DNA of 55,812 nt from Balneolaceae bacterium UBA2956 (GTDB lineage: Bacteria; Bacteroidota; Rhodothermia; Balneolales; Balneolaceae). Below, piece after piece: positions 18,046 to 25,743 of this stretch (positions are counted from its first letter, which is position 1; each line of letters opens with the position of its first letter). The notes under the pieces were generated by a model. That model searched no databases. It was not told the DNA's origin and saw nothing but the letters and a program-made list of their open reading frames with translations. The DNA is taken from the NCBI GenBank assembly GCA_002348545.1, contig DEBM01000009.1:11067-66878 (forward strand), given 5' to 3'. The position numbers and the translations under genes are program-made.

Positions 18046-19512
18046 TTAGTAGGCTCTAGCAAAAAGTACTTTTTGATTAGAAGCTTTTCCGGTAACCATA
18101 CACGTACCTTGTGTAGTTTCGGTTAAAGGTATGCAACGAATGGTGGCCTTAGTCTCGTTTTTTATGAGCTCTTCGGTTTCCGGAGTGCCATCCCAATGTG
18201 CATAAATAAACCCGCCTTTTTGCTCAAGCACCTCTTTGAACTCTTTGTAGGTTTTTACTTCGCTAGTCATCTCTTCCCGCCTAGCTAAGGCTTTATCATA
18301 AAGATCAACTTGAATAGTGTTCAATAGCTCAGCTGCACGAGCACCTAAACCTTCTCGTTCGGTAATTTCTTTACTTAATGTGTCTCTACGCGCCCATTCT
18401 ACTTTATTATTTTGTACATCTCTAGGGCCAATGGCAATACGTAATGGAATTCCACGAGCTTCATGTTCCGTAAATTTGAAACCAGGTTTGTACGTTTCGC
18501 GGGTGTCCATATGAGCTCGGATACCATGCTCTTTAAGTTCGGATAACAGGTATTGGCCGTATTCCAGTACTTTCTCTCGTTCTTCATCAGATCGGTAAAT
18601 TGGTACAATGACAATTTGCTTTGGAGCTAATCTTGGGGGCAGGACTAAACCATTATCATCCGAATGGGTCATGATAAGACCCCCAATTAATCGGGTAGAA
18701 ACACCCCAGCTAGTGGCCCAAACCAATTTATGCTCGCCATCTTTATCTTGAAAGGTTACATCAAATGCCTTTGCAAAATTTTGGCCTAAAAAATGCGAGG
18801 TGCCAGCTTGTAATGCTTTTCCATCTTGCATAAGTGCTTCAATGCAGTAGGTGTCTTCTGCGCCTGCGAAACGCTCTGAAGCTGTTTTAATCCCAGTTAT
18901 AACAGGCATGGCCATAAATTCTTCAGCAAATGTGCGATAAATTTCTAGTATTTGTAACGTTTCTTTTACGGCTTCTACTTTTGTAGCGTGTGCGGTATGT
19001 CCCTCCTGCCATAAAAATTCCATAGTCCGCAAAAAGAGACGAGTTCGCATTTCCCAGCGTACCACGTTGGCCCATTGATTCACTAAGATTGGGAGGTCTC
19101 GGTAAGATTGAATCCAATTTCTGTAGGTATCCCAGATAATAGTCTCGGAGGTAGGTCGGACAATTAATTCTTCTTCTAATTGGGAATCAGGATCGACCTC
19201 AACGCCTCCATCTACACTTTTTAATCGGCTATGAGTGATTACCGCACATTCTTTAGCAAACCCTTTTACATGTTGCGCTTCCTTGGAAAGAAATGATTTT
19301 GGTATAAAAAGTGGGAAATAAGCGTTTTCATGGCCTGTATCTTTAAACATCTTATCTAAGGCATATCTCATGTTTTCCCATAAGGCCATACCAGTTGGTC
19401 GAATAACCATACTGCCTCGTACAGGTGAGTGTTCGGCAAGTTGGGCTTCTTTCACAACATCTAAATACCATTGGGAATAGTCGTCACATCTTTTAGTAAT
19501 TTTTTTGGCCAT
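18046..19512 (-). CDS. proS: Prolyl-tRNA synthetase, eukaryote/archaeal-like type
   Basis: 488 aa class II aminoacyl-tRNA synthetase without the editing insertion of the long bacterial form. Visible are motif 1 region RPTGMALWENMR, the ATP/proline site RPTSETIIWDTY, motif 2 (TRLFLRTMEFLWQEGHTAH) and the anticodon-binding domain (LAPKQIVIVPIYRS). The C-terminal zinc-like domain of this type ends in the characteristic ARAY. It charges tRNA-Pro. Divergent from the tRNA gene at 19632. Confidence 0.97.
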   Translation of the reverse strand: MAKKITKRCDDYSQWYLDVVKEAQLAEHSPVRGSMVIRPTGMALWENMRYALDKMFKDTGHENAYFPLFIPKSFLSKEAQHVKGFAKECAVITHSRLKSVDGGVEVDPDSQLEEELIVRPTSETIIWDTYRNWIQSYRDLPILVNQWANVVRWEMRTRLFLRTMEFLWQEGHTAHATKVEAVKETLQILEIYRTFAEEFMAMPVITGIKTASERFAGAEDTYCIEALMQDGKALQAGTSHFLGQNFAKAFDVTFQDKDGEHKLVWATSWGVSTRLIGGLIMTHSDDNGLVLPPRLAPKQIVIVPIYRSDEEREKVLEYGQYLLSELKEHGIRAHMDTRETYKPGFKFTEHEARGIPLRIAIGPRDVQNNKVEWARRDTLSKEITEREGLGARAAELLNTIQVDLYDKALARREEMTSEVKTYKEFKEVLEQKGGFIYAHWDGTPETEELIKNETKATIRCIPLTETTQGTCMVTGKASNQKVLFARAY

Positions 19513-19631
19513 AATTGTAATTATTTACTGTATTGCTGAAAGGTAACAAACTAAGGTCATGAATGTGGAAAGGCTTCAGAAAAAACTTTATGTAAATACT
19601 TGGAAAGCCTTATATTTATTCTTTTGTATTT

Positions 19632-19705
19632 GGCGTGGTAGCTCAGATGGTTAGAGCGCACGACTCATAATCGTGAGGTCGACGGTTCAATTCCGTCCCA
19701 CGCTA
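19632..19705 (+). tRNA. tRNA with CAT anticodon, probably elongator tRNA-Met
   Basis: 74 nt cloverleaf: acceptor GGCGTGG/CCACGCT (one G-U pair), D-arm GCTC/GAGC, anticodon stem CACGA/TCGTG with loop CTCATAA, T-stem GACGG/CCGTC with loop TTCAATT, discriminator A. CCA is not encoded. The anticodon stem lacks the three G-C pairs of an initiator tRNA. A CAT anticodon could also belong to tRNA-Ile2, whose C is modified to lysidine; the GTAGCTCAG start favours Met. Confidence 0.9.
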
Positions 19706-19861
19706 CTTTTTAAGGCGAATGCATTATATGTGTATCCCTTTTTTATTTCTATTACGCTCATTTCCTTATAGTCTATATTAAAGAGTATTTCATAGATATC
19801 GGAACTAAAATGAGAGGTATTGACTTATTACATTAAACATCGTTTCAAATTAAATACGCTA

Positions 19862-20065
19862 ATGAACAAGCTTATAAAGACATCAGACATCTTCATCTTA
19901 CTATCAGCTGCATTGTCAATGGCAGTCTCAATTTATTTTTGGTTTAATGGGTACAAAGAAGAAGGAGTATTTATTGGATTATGGGTGCCATCTTTACTTG
20001 GGTTTGGTAACTATCTTAAAAATCTCGTTCTACAGTATAAGATAGAAAGGAAAGATAATGAATAA
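19862..20065 (+). CDS. Small membrane protein, unknown function (67 aa)
   Basis: 67 aa from ATG 19862. A TTG 42 nt upstream would add 14 mostly polar residues and is less likely. Two hydrophobic segments are seen (about 9-28 and 36-52), with a short charged tail (YKIERKDNE). No family is recognised. It overlaps the next tiny ORF by 8 nt and begins a run of four membrane micro-ORFs between the tRNA and the response regulator. Confidence 0.6.
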   Translation: MNKLIKTSDIFILLSAALSMAVSIYFWFNGYKEEGVFIGLWVPSLLGFGNYLKNLVLQYKIERKDNE

Positions 20066-20174
20066 TGTATTACTCATTGGAATTTTTGTCACCTTTCTGT
20101 TTATAGTAGGTTTTGGAATCACCATTCGTGAATTCCTCAATCTTAATGAAAGAGACAATGGGCCAAAAAGGTGA
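20058..20174 (+). CDS. Tiny single-TM protein, unknown function (38 aa)
   Basis: 38 aa, ATG at 20058, within the 3' end of the preceding ORF (8-nt overlap), with an AAGGA-like purine run a few bases upstream. One TM helix (LLIGIFVTFLFIVGFGI, about 5-21) is followed by a polar tail (REFLNLNERDNGPKR). The length and the overlap on both sides suggest translational coupling. No homologue is recognised. Confidence 0.5.
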   Translation: MNNVLLIGIFVTFLFIVGFGITIREFLNLNERDNGPKR

Positions 20175-20356
20175 TTACTAATTTCATTTTTATAATAGGT
20201 ATTATTGTGATCATAATTTTTATCTCTGGCCTATTTATGTTTGGGAAGGAAGAAAAAATTGATCAAACAAATTCCCAATATTTTTCTCATTTAGACACAA
20301 ATGATTATGATGGTATGGGTAATTTTAGCAGGTTTGGGAATAGTAGAAAAAAATAA
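20171..20356 (+). CDS. Small single-TM protein, unknown function (61 aa)
   Basis: 61 aa with a GTG start at 20171 that shares the 4-nt GTGA with the stop of the previous ORF, a classic coupled junction. A very hydrophobic N-terminal helix rich in Ile (about 5-24) leads to a polar tail (GKEEKIDQTNSQYF and on) of about 37 residues. No family is recognised. Confidence 0.5.
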   Translation: MITNFIFIIGIIVIIIFISGLFMFGKEEKIDQTNSQYFSHLDTNDYDGMGNFSRFGNSRKK

Positions 20357-20411
20357 ACACCAAATGATATTAAAAATTGCTGATCTATAATATCATTTAT
20401 AGTCACTAACT

Positions 20412-20537
20412 ATGGATTATATAAATGATATGTTAACAATTAATTGGTTCTTGGTTGTAAAGTTAGGCATGAGTTTGTTAATAGGAACACTTATTGTTTT
20501 AGGAATTAAGTTTAGTGTAAAGGAAATGAAAAAATAA
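20412..20537 (+). CDS. Tiny single-TM protein, unknown function (41 aa)
   Basis: 41 aa, ATG 20412, 55 nt after the previous stop. One TM helix (about 12-33, WFLVVKLGMSLLIGTLIVLGI) and a basic end (KFSVKEMKK). The composition, helix and position match the three preceding micro-ORFs, so it is probably part of the same group, but nothing else supports it. Confidence 0.4.
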   Translation: MDYINDMLTINWFLVVKLGMSLLIGTLIVLGIKFSVKEMKK

Positions 20538-20926
20538 ATAGAAGAGTGAGAAAGCTAACTTTTTATTTTTTTTTACAGATGTAAACGTGCAGTCATGAGT
20601 TATAAGTTGATACAACCAATATCAGTGAAAAACTATATTGAATAAAAACACAAACTACATCATGATTTATATCACAAAAAAAGCCGTCCCCAACTCAATG
20701 GAAGACGGCTAATATCATCTACAGACGGCTATTACCCCATTTGCACTTTAAACATAGGATTTGCTTACAGATTGCTCAATAATGTTTATTACGTAATTTA
20801 CATACGTATAAATACGTACACCTCAATTAATACCTATAAGCCTCACAACTACGAATATGTTCTCTTTCTATCTGTAACTCCTAACTTCTAATCAGAGACA
20901 AGTACGAAGGACCCATAAAAATGAAA
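20538..20926. other. Intergenic region with one minus-strand terminator
   Basis: This 389-nt stretch between the micro-ORFs and the response regulator has no credible ORF. It contains the hairpin listed separately and a second copy of its AGCCGTCT arm at 20723-20730. The roughly 200 nt between that hairpin and the regulator's stop is AT-rich and unexplained: a long 3' UTR or small RNA is possible but not shown. Confidence 0.5.
20675..20710 (-). terminator. Rho-independent terminator, minus direction
   Basis: Read on the minus strand, AGCCGTC pairs with GACGGCT (7 bp, G+C-rich) around a 15-nt loop and is followed directly by a run of seven T. It is placed to end transcripts from the response regulator gene, 217 nt after its stop. 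A second AGCCGTCT just before it could compete for the same partner arm. Confidence 0.75.
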
Positions 20927-21574
20927 TCACATATGCTCAAGATGATTTTTATTTTCTAGAGCAAATCGCACCAAGCTAGCGGTATTTTTGAGGTCTAGCT
21001 TTTTAAGTAGATTCGTTCTATGCTTTTCGACGGTACGTGGTGATATAAACAAAATAGATGCAATCTCTGTACTAGTATTTCCGTGTATGAGCAAGTGGAG
21101 TACTTCGCGTTCCCTACGGGTAATGATTTTTTTGGATTTTCTGTAAGCGGTAAGTCTTCGATATTCCCGAGTCATCATTTTTGAATAAACTTTCCCAAGA
21201 TAGGTATCTCCCTCTCCTACTTTGGTAGCCGCATCTACTAACTCGATCCTGTGCGCACTTTTCATTAGCAAACCTTGGGCACCAGAGGCTAAAAAATCGT
21301 TAAGCGTATCTTCTTTGTTGTCATCAGCCAATATAAGTATTCGAGTCTCTGGAAATTTCTCGATCAGTTTGCTAGTTAGATGTATGCCCGAAATTTCTGG
21401 AAGTTCAAAAGAGAGCACGCAGAGTTGAGGTTTCTCAATTTCATAAGCGCTTAAAACTAATGCACCATTATCGATCTCCGATACTATATCGAACTGATGG
21501 TCCGACAAGATAGACCGAAGTCCGTGACGAAATATTTCATTACCATCGGCAATGATAGTGGATATTTTTTCCAT
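20927..21574 (-). CDS. NarL/LuxR-type response regulator with degenerate receiver
   Basis: 215 aa: receiver-like domain (1-120) plus a C-terminal LuxR helix-turn-helix (about 145-210; ITRREREVLHLL, FISPRTVEKHRTNLLKKL). The receiver lacks its phospho-acceptor: the family form D-x-x-MP reads VLSFELPE, with S55 where Asp belongs. The acidic pair at the start of the fold is D10-G11 in place of DD. The switch Lys (K105, LLMKS) is kept. It probably binds DNA without His-kinase phosphorylation. No sensor kinase is adjacent. A strong SD precedes the ATG. Targets are unknown. Confidence 0.9.
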   Translation of the reverse strand: MEKISTIIADGNEIFRHGLRSILSDHQFDIVSEIDNGALVLSAYEIEKPQLCVLSFELPEISGIHLTSKLIEKFPETRILILADDNKEDTLNDFLASGAQGLLMKSAHRIELVDAATKVGEGDTYLGKVYSKMMTREYRRLTAYRKSKKIITRREREVLHLLIHGNTSTEIASILFISPRTVEKHRTNLLKKLDLKNTASLVRFALENKNHLEHM

Positions 21575-21578
21575 GTAG

Positions 21579-21584
21579 ACCTCC
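21579..21584 (-). promoter_or_regulatory. Strong Shine-Dalgarno site before the response regulator
   Basis: On the minus strand GGAGGT lies 4 nt before the ATG (within AGGGAGGT). Most genes in this window lack such a site, so this one fixes the start and suggests efficient translation. Confidence 0.65.
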
Positions 21585-21896
21585 CTAGGCTAAATGGATA
21601 TGAGCTCTGCCAATTCAATGATAATTGTTTGGCGTAGCTTATGGATGTTCAGGATATATTGAAACTAAAAATAATCAAAAAAGAACAATCTCAAAAAACT
21701 ATTGAGAGTTAGACTAGTCACATTACTCAGAAGGGTGTTAATGATTGGAATAGAGCAATTCCTTAATTTGAACTTCTTGTGGGATATTCGTCTACATAAT
21801 GTGTAATTTACTTTATTCTCATTCGCTTAGGATTCGTAAACAACTGATGTTTTTTAGTCCATAGCTTCACTCAATTTATTGTTAGTTAGATTATTT
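21585..21896. other. Divergent intergenic region, no gene seen
   Basis: About 312 nt between the response regulator and aspS. It should hold promoters for both. No RNA gene, hairpin of note or meaningful ORF was recognised. Confidence 0.5.
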
Positions 21897-23672
21897 ATGA
21901 AAATATTACGACGCAGTCATAACTGCGGTGAACTTACAGCACAGCACATTGGACAGCAGGTAGTACTCAACGGTTGGGTTGGACCTCGCAGGGACCTTGG
22001 AGGACTTATTTTCATTGATTTGAGAGATCGTTTTGGGATTACCCAGATAGTGTTTACTGAAACTGATGTTATCTTACACAAGAGAGCAGAACAATTACGA
22101 GCGGAGTATGTCATTGGTATTAAAGGTACGGTCACTGCGAGAGGTGAAGAGAATATCAATCTGAAATTAGTTACTGGTGAGATAGAAATTGAAGTAAATG
22201 ATTTAGTGATTTATTCTGAAGCACAAACACCTCCATTTGAAATTAAGGATGGTATCACAACGAATGAAGAAGTAAGGTTAAAACACCGGTACTTAGATCT
22301 GCGCAGACCCGAAGTTCAGCAAAAATTATTTATGCGTTCTAAAGCATATCAGATTATTCGCAGTTTTTATCATGAGCGACAGTTTGTTGAAGTAGAAACA
22401 CCAGTACTTATGAAAAGTACACCAGAAGGCGCTAGAGATTATTTAGTACCAAGTAGAGTTAATCCGGGTAAGTTTTTTGCCTTACCTCAGAGTCCCCAAA
22501 CCTATAAACAACTTTTGATGACATCTGGGTTTGATCGATACTTCCAGATTACCAAGTGTTTTAGAGACGAGGATTTGCGGGCAGATCGCCAACCTGAGTT
22601 CACGCAGATTGATGTGGAAATGTCCTTTGTAGATGAGGACCATATATATAGCGTACATGAGGAGCTAATTTCTAGGATATTCAAAGAAACCATAGGTGTG
22701 GAACTGGTAGCGCAATTTCCACGTATGAGTTATGATCAAGCTATGAATACCTATGGATCAGATAAGCCTGACTTACGGTTTGGATGTGAATTTGTCGATT
22801 TCTCTGATATTGTTGCTAAGGCAGAGTTTAAAGTGTTTTCCGATACGGTTTCGAAGGCTGGTGGCGTTGTTGGGTTCACCATTCCAGGGCAAGGTACGAT
22901 GGGACGTGGTGCCATTGACCGTTGGGCTGAACGAGTTAAAAGTGAGATTGGAGCAGGAGGACTCATATACATTAAAATGCTGGAGGATGGTCCTTTATGT
23001 AGCGTTGCTAAATTTCTGAAGGATACGATTATTGATGAAATGGTAATTGCTTCTAAGGCAGAAAAAGGCGATTTGGTATTCTTATTGGCAGGGCCAAAAC
23101 CACAGGTACTTGAGCAATTGGGTCAATTACGCTTAATGGTGGGGGAAGAATTTGGGTTAATTGACGAAAATACGTTTAAGCCTCTTTGGATAACGGATTT
23201 CCCTTTATTTAAGTGGGACACTGAATCGCAGCAATATCATGCCATGCATCACCCATTCACATCACCCAGGGTTGAGGATAGTGAGCTAATGGATACTGAA
23301 CCAGGGGCAGTGCGGGCTCGAGCTTATGACTTGGTATTGAATGGGAGCGAAATTGGAGGTGGGTCTATACGGATACATCATCCTAAAATGCAGCAACGAA
23401 TGTTTGATTTGCTTGGAATTGGTGAGGAAAAGGCGGAAGATAAGTTTGGTTTTTTGTTGCAAGCTTTTCGGTATGGTGCACCACCACATGGAGGTATCGC
23501 TTTAGGTTTGGACCGGCTTATAATGATATTAACAAAGGCAAAGAGTTTGAGGGATGTTATTGCATTTCCTAAAAATCAACGAGCCCAAAGTATGATGGAT
23601 GATGCTCCTGCTTATGTAGAAGTTAAGCAGCTAGATGAGTTGCATATAAAACTAAAACGTATTCAATCTTAG
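21897..23672 (+). CDS. aspS: Aspartyl-tRNA synthetase, bacterial type
   Basis: 591 aa from ATG 21897. A TTG 18 nt upstream would add six residues; the ATG gives the usual start of the OB-fold (RRSHNCGELT). The anticodon-binding OB domain contains VLNGWVGPRRDLGGLIFIDL. The catalytic class II core has motif 2 (CFRDEDLRADRQPEFTQID) and motif 3 (GIALGLDRLIMIL). The bacterial GAD insertion lies between them. GGSIRIH precedes the last core block. It charges tRNA-Asp, possibly also tRNA-Asn if an amidotransferase is present elsewhere. DUF429 follows after 14 nt. Confidence 0.97.
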   Translation: MKILRRSHNCGELTAQHIGQQVVLNGWVGPRRDLGGLIFIDLRDRFGITQIVFTETDVILHKRAEQLRAEYVIGIKGTVTARGEENINLKLVTGEIEIEVNDLVIYSEAQTPPFEIKDGITTNEEVRLKHRYLDLRRPEVQQKLFMRSKAYQIIRSFYHERQFVEVETPVLMKSTPEGARDYLVPSRVNPGKFFALPQSPQTYKQLLMTSGFDRYFQITKCFRDEDLRADRQPEFTQIDVEMSFVDEDHIYSVHEELISRIFKETIGVELVAQFPRMSYDQAMNTYGSDKPDLRFGCEFVDFSDIVAKAEFKVFSDTVSKAGGVVGFTIPGQGTMGRGAIDRWAERVKSEIGAGGLIYIKMLEDGPLCSVAKFLKDTIIDEMVIASKAEKGDLVFLLAGPKPQVLEQLGQLRLMVGEEFGLIDENTFKPLWITDFPLFKWDTESQQYHAMHHPFTSPRVEDSELMDTEPGAVRARAYDLVLNGSEIGGGSIRIHHPKMQQRMFDLLGIGEEKAEDKFGFLLQAFRYGAPPHGGIALGLDRLIMILTKAKSLRDVIAFPKNQRAQSMMDDAPAYVEVKQLDELHIKLKRIQS

Positions 23673-23686
23673 CATCAAAGGCTATT

Positions 23687-24394
23687 ATGAAAACCGCAGG
23701 TATAGATGGTTGTAGATATGGTTGGATTCTTATCAGTTTAGATAAGGGAAAAGAGCACTATGAAATACTTAAAGATAAGGCAGAACTAGAGAGCGTACTG
23801 AGTGATTATGACCGGATATTCATTGATATGCCTATAGGTCTAGAGGAAGAATCCTATACAAGACAATGTGATTTGGAGCTGCGAAAACGGCTCGGTTCGG
23901 AATACTCCTCGAGTGTGTTTAGCCCACCCATACGGCCCGCCTTATATGCCCCTACCTATGCCGAAGCAAATATGACTAGCTATGATTATACCGAAAAAAA
24001 ACTCACGCTACAATCGTGGAATATTACACCTAAAATTAGGGTCTTGGATGAGCTGCTTACAAAACATGAGGGTTGGCAAGGGCATGTTCTAGAGAGTCAT
24101 CCAGAATGGCTATTCAATAGGTTGAATGGAGGTATGATTTTTCAGAAAAAAAATCTCAAAAAAGGCATTAGACATCGTTTAGAGTTATTAATCGAAGAAA
24201 GTGAATGGGCCGAGGAGTTCTTCAGAATCATTAAAGAAGAATATAGGCGCTCAGAGGTGAAGGAAGATGATATTGTTGATGCCATGGTGTTAGCCATTTC
24301 AGCCAAAAAGTCAATTGAGAGCGGGTTAAAAACTATTCCTGAAATACCGCCCCTTGATGGAGTTGGTTTTCCTATGGCGATCCATTATGTGTAA
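23687..24394 (+). CDS. DUF429 family protein (RNase H-like fold)
   Basis: 235 aa. The N-terminal TAGIDGCRYGWILI and FIDMPIGL are the two acidic strands typical of DUF429. RQCDLELRKRLG, SSSVFSPPIRPALY and ESHPEWLFNRL are further family blocks, and EDDIVDAMVLAI supplies a late acidic pair. The family is predicted to have an RNase H-like nuclease fold, but its biochemical role is not established. It is probably co-transcribed with aspS (14-nt gap). Confidence 0.85.
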   Translation: MKTAGIDGCRYGWILISLDKGKEHYEILKDKAELESVLSDYDRIFIDMPIGLEEESYTRQCDLELRKRLGSEYSSSVFSPPIRPALYAPTYAEANMTSYDYTEKKLTLQSWNITPKIRVLDELLTKHEGWQGHVLESHPEWLFNRLNGGMIFQKKNLKKGIRHRLELLIEESEWAEEFFRIIKEEYRRSEVKEDDIVDAMVLAISAKKSIESGLKTIPEIPPLDGVGFPMAIHYV

Positions 24395-24532
24395 TCGAAA
24401 ATAGCTTGATTTAACGGAACGTTTTTTTCCTAGTCATTGCTTACTTTTATGAACGAATTCAAGAGTTGGGTCTAAAGTATTTTGTGTACTTAGATCCACT
24501 TTTATAACAAAAAACTCAAAATATACAGTAAA

Positions 24533-25147
24533 ATGGCGTATACCTTACCTGAGCTTCCTTATGCGTACGATGCACTTGAACCTTATTTTGACGCCCGTAC
24601 TATGGAAATACATCACACAAAACATCATCAAGGATATACTACAAAAGTAAATGCAGCTTTAGTAGGTACTGCACATGAGACCATGTCCATTGAAGATGTG
24701 CTAGCAAATATTACAAGCCTTCCGGCAGATAAGCAGCAATCTGTCATAAACAATGGTGGTGGCTTTGCTAATCATAGTTTATTCTGGTCTATATTATCTC
24801 CAAACGGTGGTGGTACACCTTCAGGTAGTTTAGCTACGGCGATAGATAAAGAGCTGGGAGGGGTAGACACGTTCAAGGAGGCCTTTGCTAATGCAGCTGC
24901 TACTCGGTTTGGATCTGGTTGGGCTTGGCTGTCCGTAAATGGCTCGGAAGAATTGGTAGTCCATTCTACGGCGAATCAAAATAGTCCAATAATGGATGGA
25001 TATACCCCCATTCTAGGATTAGATGTATGGGAACATGCCTATTATTTACATTATCAAAATCGTAGACCTGATTATATAGCTGCTTTTTGGAGTGTGGTTA
25101 ATTGGGACCAAGTTGAAGCGAATTATGACGCTGTTAAACAACACTAG
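24533..25147 (+). CDS. sodA: Superoxide dismutase, Fe/Mn family (Mn-type features)
   Basis: 204 aa. Metal ligands by position are H27 (MEIHHTKHHQGY), H81 (GGGFANHSLFW), D164 and H168 (LDVWEHAYYL). GGG before the second ligand and Gln149 in TANQN are the usual Mn-type choices; Fe enzymes differ at both sites. There is no signal peptide, so it is cytoplasmic. It converts superoxide to peroxide and oxygen. A bacilliredoxin gene follows 63 nt downstream on the same strand. Confidence 0.95.
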   Translation: MAYTLPELPYAYDALEPYFDARTMEIHHTKHHQGYTTKVNAALVGTAHETMSIEDVLANITSLPADKQQSVINNGGGFANHSLFWSILSPNGGGTPSGSLATAIDKELGGVDTFKEAFANAAATRFGSGWAWLSVNGSEELVVHSTANQNSPIMDGYTPILGLDVWEHAYYLHYQNRRPDYIAAFWSVVNWDQVEANYDAVKQH

Positions 25148-25210
25148 ATGATTGTCTTAATGGTTCATTTACATATAGATAGAATATTTTAATATTTAAA
25201 TATTACAATT

Positions 25211-25651
25211 ATGCAATTTGGATTTGGGATGGGGCCTGATACCTCATGGATGAGAGAAGAATTAACTCAGCTTGGTGTTGAAGAACTAATGACTACGTCA
25301 GATGTCGACCGGGCGATGAAAGAATATAAAGGAACTATGCTTTTAGCCATTAATTCGGTCTGTGGATGTGCTGCTGGAAATGCAAGACCAGGCTTGGGTA
25401 TCGCTTTGAAACAGTCGGAAGCTAAACCTGATCATTTAGTTACCGTATTTGCGGGTCAAGACAAAGAAGCTACGGCTCATGCAAGAGCCTACTTCAGTGA
25501 ATTCCCCCCTTCATCACCATCTTTTGCTTACTTCGTTGACGGCGAAATAAAGGCGATGATCCCTAGACACCGTATTGAAGGTCGTACAAGTCAAGATGTG
25601 GCGGAAGATTTAAAAATGGTTTTTGATGCTTTTGAGAAAACTGCGGGGTAG
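25211..25651 (+). CDS. BrxA/BrxB-family bacilliredoxin
   Basis: 146 aa, thioredoxin-like. The family CGC active site is C51-G-C53 in NSVCGCAAGNARPG, with PRHRIEGR near the C-terminus. In Bacillus these proteins remove bacillithiol from oxidised protein cysteines. Presence here implies a bacillithiol-type redox buffer, which the window does not prove. It follows sodA on the same strand, so the two form a plausible oxidative-stress pair. Confidence 0.92.
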   Translation: MQFGFGMGPDTSWMREELTQLGVEELMTTSDVDRAMKEYKGTMLLAINSVCGCAAGNARPGLGIALKQSEAKPDHLVTVFAGQDKEATAHARAYFSEFPPSSPSFAYFVDGEIKAMIPRHRIEGRTSQDVAEDLKMVFDAFEKTAG

Positions 25652-25743
25652 ATTTATCGCAGTTAAGCTTTTATTTTAGGTGCCTATTTAGACTTTTATT
25701 AGAACCAAAGATTAGACTTCTAGCATTAGATCTTCAACGCGCC

